A stretch of DNA of 64,000 nt from Archaeoglobus profundus DSM 5631. GTDB taxonomy: Archaea > Halobacteriota > Archaeoglobi > Archaeoglobales > Archaeoglobaceae. This document shows, piece after piece, positions 61,619-64,000 of the stretch. Where the stretch lies: contig NC_013741.1 in NCBI RefSeq assembly GCF_000025285.1, positions 62,001 through 126,000 of the forward strand. The letters run 5' to 3'. The notes under the pieces were generated by a model. The model saw only the letters and a list, made by a program, of their open reading frames with translations. It did no database searches and was not told where the DNA came from. Made by a program: the position numbers and the translations under genes. Each line of letters opens with the position of its first letter. Position 1 is the first letter of the stretch.

Positions 61619-62889
61619 CTTTCTTCAAATTTCTCCTTTAAACTCTCAACTTTGTCCATAATCTTGTCTTCATCAAGCGTTAGGACTATGCCATCCTCAA
61701 CCAACAACTCTCCATCAACTATCACATGAGTTACTTCACAGCCGTAGCTTGCATACACGAGGCTGTGAAGAGGATCATACATCGGGCAGTAGTTATGTCT
61801 CCTTCTGTCTATTAAGACGATGTCTGCAAGGTACCCCCTCTCAAGCTTTCCTCCCTTAATTCCGTAAGCTCTATATCCGTTTTCGGTAGCCATCTTTAAA
61901 ACTTCCTTAGCTTTCAGAGCATCGGCTCTACCGGTTATTACCTTTTGAAGTAGTGAAGTCATCTTTATCTCTTCAAAGAGGTTGTAGGTGTTGTTCGAAG
62001 ATGCTCCGTCAGTTCCCAAGCAAACGTTTATTCCTAGATCGTGCAAGTCCTTAACTCTGGCAATTCCAGAGGCCAATTTGAGGTTACTTATGGGGCAGTG
62101 AACCACGCTTACATTTCTTTCTTTCAAAATCCTCATCTCATTATCGTCAAGCCAGATTGCATGAGCTATAACAGTTCTTTCATCTAAGAAACCTATTTCA
62201 TCAAGCAACCTCACGGGAGTCTTTCCATAAACGGATTTCACGTGCTCAACTTCCCACTTCGTTTCAGCTACGTGAATGTGAACGTATGTGTTCAACTCTA
62301 TTGCAGCATCCTTTACCCTCTTGAGAAACTCAGGAGTGCATGTGTATGGTGCATGCGGCCCAAATATAGCCCTAATTCTACCGTTGAATGCATTGTCCCA
62401 ATTTTTGATGAACTCTGTTCCAATCTTTAACTCGAGATCAGCCTTTTCTTTACTACCTCTGTCAGCCATTCCATAGCTTAGAACTGCCCTAATCCCCGAC
62501 TCCCCAACAGCTTTGGCGACTTCGTCCATGTGTATGTAGAGATCGCTGAAAGCAGTAGTTCCAGTTTTAAGCATTTCTAAGATTCCTAAGAGCGATCCCC
62601 AGTACACATCTTCTGGCTCAAGGAGTTTCTCTACTCTCCAAATTTTCTTCTCAAGCCAGTCTTTCAAAGGTAAATCTTCCGCATAACCTCTGAAGATTGT
62701 CATTGCTAGGTGAGTGTGAGCGTTGAAAAGACCCGGAATGACGATCTTTTCCCTAGCATCGATTTCGAGGTCTCCACAAATGTCGTCCCTTCCAACGTAT
62801 GCTATCAAGTTTCCTTCTATACCTATGTTAGCCTGAACGAATTCACCATTTACAAAGCACAGACCGTTCTTTATCGCCACATCAAACAT
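61615..62889 (-). CDS. Amidohydrolase, nucleoside/SAH deaminase family
   Basis: 424 residues from ATG 62889. Metal ligands: NAHTHLAM, VHIHVAETKWE, AHAIWLDD and GTDGASSNN, all in place. The family deaminates 5'-deoxyadenosine, methylthioadenosine or S-adenosylhomocysteine. mtnA in the same window would fit a methylthioadenosine salvage path, but this is inferred. The 3' end overlaps the convergent DUF35 gene by 4 nt. Confidence 0.88.
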   Translation of the reverse strand: MFDVAIKNGLCFVNGEFVQANIGIEGNLIAYVGRDDICGDLEIDAREKIVIPGLFNAHTHLAMTIFRGYAEDLPLKDWLEKKIWRVEKLLEPEDVYWGSLLGILEMLKTGTTAFSDLYIHMDEVAKAVGESGIRAVLSYGMADRGSKEKADLELKIGTEFIKNWDNAFNGRIRAIFGPHAPYTCTPEFLKRVKDAAIELNTYVHIHVAETKWEVEHVKSVYGKTPVRLLDEIGFLDERTVIAHAIWLDDNEMRILKERNVSVVHCPISNLKLASGIARVKDLHDLGINVCLGTDGASSNNTYNLFEEIKMTSLLQKVITGRADALKAKEVLKMATENGYRAYGIKGGKLERGYLADIVLIDRRRHNYCPMYDPLHSLVYASYGCEVTHVIVDGELLVEDGIVLTLDEDKIMDKVESLKEKFEES

Positions 62890-62924
62890 ACCAGTTGACA
62901 GTGCAATCGCCTTTAATACGTTTT

Positions 62925-64000
62925 TTATTCGAATATGTCCTCTAATTCCTCTATACAATCCCAAGTTGCGAAAACGAGTATTCTATCTCCCCTTTTGATT
63001 ACGGTGTCTCCTCGAGGTATCAAGAAGTCCTCTCCTCTAATCACACCTCCTATTATCGCGCAGTCAGGTAACTTTAGATCCATTATCTTAACATCATCGA
63101 CATTCTTGGCTATAAACTCCAGAACGGCAATCTTCTGTTTAATTTCTGCAATACTCCTTATATCCACAAGCCTGAGATATTTCATTACTTCGAGAAAGGT
63201 TACCCTTCTAGGAGATATTGCATGATCTACTCCAACCATTTCGAATATCTTTATGTAATCACCCTTCTCGACCTTCGCAATAGCTTTCCTCGCACCCATG
63301 CTTTTGCAAAGGAGAGAAATCATCAAGTTTCTCTCGTCGCTCTCGGTTGTTGCGATCACTACATCGCTCTTACCAACCTCAACTTCCTCAAGAAATTCGA
63401 CATCCGTTGCATCTCCGCATACAACCTTTGTCTTCCTTAAACTCTCGCTCAAAATTTCGCATCTATCAATGTTCGAATCCACTAAGGTTATCTTAAACTT
63501 CCCCGTTTCGAGAGTTCTTGCTATGTATTCTCCTATGGTTCCCCCTCCGAATATCGTAACATTCTTTACAAGAGTCTGCCCAAATGCTTGAACCTTTGCA
63601 ATTTCATCCACTCTTCCCAAAACGACTAGAACATCTCCCTCCTCTACTACGGTTTCTCCTCTGGGTATAACAACTTCTCCATTTCTGAGTATAGCTACGA
63701 TTAGCACGTTTTTCGGTAAATTTAAATCGGAAATTTTCTTTCCAACGATGCCCGCTCCAGCCTTGATTTCTACGACGTTAGCTTCCCCCCCACTCAACGT
63801 TACAAAGTCAACAGCTCCAGGAATCATGAGCAGATTTGCAATCTCGTTTGCCAAAGCGAGCTGTGGACAAACTACGAGATCGAATCCGAGTATGTGATCT
63901 CTAACGATAGGTCTGTCAACGTAATCTGGATTGCTCACTCTAACAACGACTTTTTTCGCACCAAACTTCTTAGCCAAAAGACCAGAAAGCATGTTTACCT
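62925..64000 (-). CDS. trkA: TrkA-type potassium uptake protein, 5' end outside window
   Basis: The frame is open to the window edge; the visible part starts with VNMLSGLLAKKFGAKKVVVRV, the end of the first NAD-binding RCK domain. Then a TrkA-C domain (VEIKAGAGIVGKKISDLN), a second RCK with VTIFGGGTIGEYIARTLE and a final TrkA-C. TrkA regulates Trk potassium transporters via NAD(H) or ATP. It ends 36 nt before the deaminase start, so the two may be one transcript. Confidence 0.9.
   Translation of the reverse strand, partial: VNMLSGLLAKKFGAKKVVVRVSNPDYVDRPIVRDHILGFDLVVCPQLALANEIANLLMIPGAVDFVTLSGGEANVVEIKAGAGIVGKKISDLNLPKNVLIVAILRNGEVVIPRGETVVEEGDVLVVLGRVDEIAKVQAFGQTLVKNVTIFGGGTIGEYIARTLETGKFKITLVDSNIDRCEILSESLRKTKVVCGDATDVEFLEEVEVGKSDVVIATTESDERNLMISLLCKSMGARKAIAKVEKGDYIKIFEMVGVDHAISPRRVTFLEVMKYLRLVDIRSIAEIKQKIAVLEFIAKNVDDVKIMDLKLPDCAIIGGVIRGEDFLIPRGDTVIKRGDRILVFATWDCIEELEDIFE

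Noticed and set aside
1-64000. CRISPR array
   Set aside because: No regularly spaced repeats of suitable length were seen; the only tandem array has 9-nt units.

Overview
The window reads as a euryarchaeal chromosome of the Archaeoglobales, most likely an Archaeoglobus with moderate GC. The main evidence is the dissimilatory sulfite reductase set (dsrA, dsrB, dsrD, ferredoxin) with a divergent uroporphyrinogen-III methyltransferase, a layout known from A. fulgidus. Archaeal-type alaS, the class I CCA-adding enzyme, gyrB, a mevalonate-entry cluster and the rpl18e-rpl13-rps9-rpoN-rpoK operon agree. Many genes have a TATA-like box about 25 nt before the start codon and no Shine-Dalgarno, so they look leaderless; genes inside operons usually have GGAGGTG-type sites. 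The species is inference.

Layout, left half: an asparagine-synthase-like fragment, a Cys-cluster protein, taw3 and alaS; an aldehyde:ferredoxin oxidoreductase pair; an unusual winged-helix/substrate-binding fusion regulator divergent from a sodium symporter with its small partner; AmmeA; a five-gene peptide-type ABC importer; cca and gyrB; a decayed IS607-family element whose tnpB is interrupted by a LAGLIDADG endonuclease gene (18.8-21.2 kb); a GPN-loop GTPase; the pstSCAB-phoU phosphate operon with a second, AbrB-fused PhoU; argS; assorted housekeeping genes; AmmeB.

The middle (35.43-46.39 kb) is an integrated element of about 11 kb. It sits in a tRNA-Lys(CTT) gene, and its tyrosine integrase is split between the two ends, as in SSV-type integration. 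It carries a primase-like protein of the archaeo-eukaryotic primase superfamily, a UvrD-like helicase, a PD-(D/E)XK-like protein, an ASCH-like protein, a DUF4258/DUF2283 toxin-antitoxin-like pair, two small regulators around a repeat-rich operator region, an iteron-like repeat array, and a radical SAM enzyme followed by two unknown proteins that share a motif. No capsid or packaging gene is recognisable, so it looks more like an integrated plasmid or a capsid-less remnant than a typical virus. The radical SAM cassette is the best candidate for an undescribed system.

The right part holds the ribosomal-protein/RNA-polymerase operon (with a tRNA-Pro overlapping rpoN, and an rpoK without a normal start codon), pyrE, tRNA-Gly, mtnA, an Lhr-like helicase, the sulfite-reduction genes, a regulator with the HMG-CoA synthase, thiolase-like and DUF35 genes, a nucleoside deaminase of the amidohydrolase superfamily, and a truncated trkA at the window edge.
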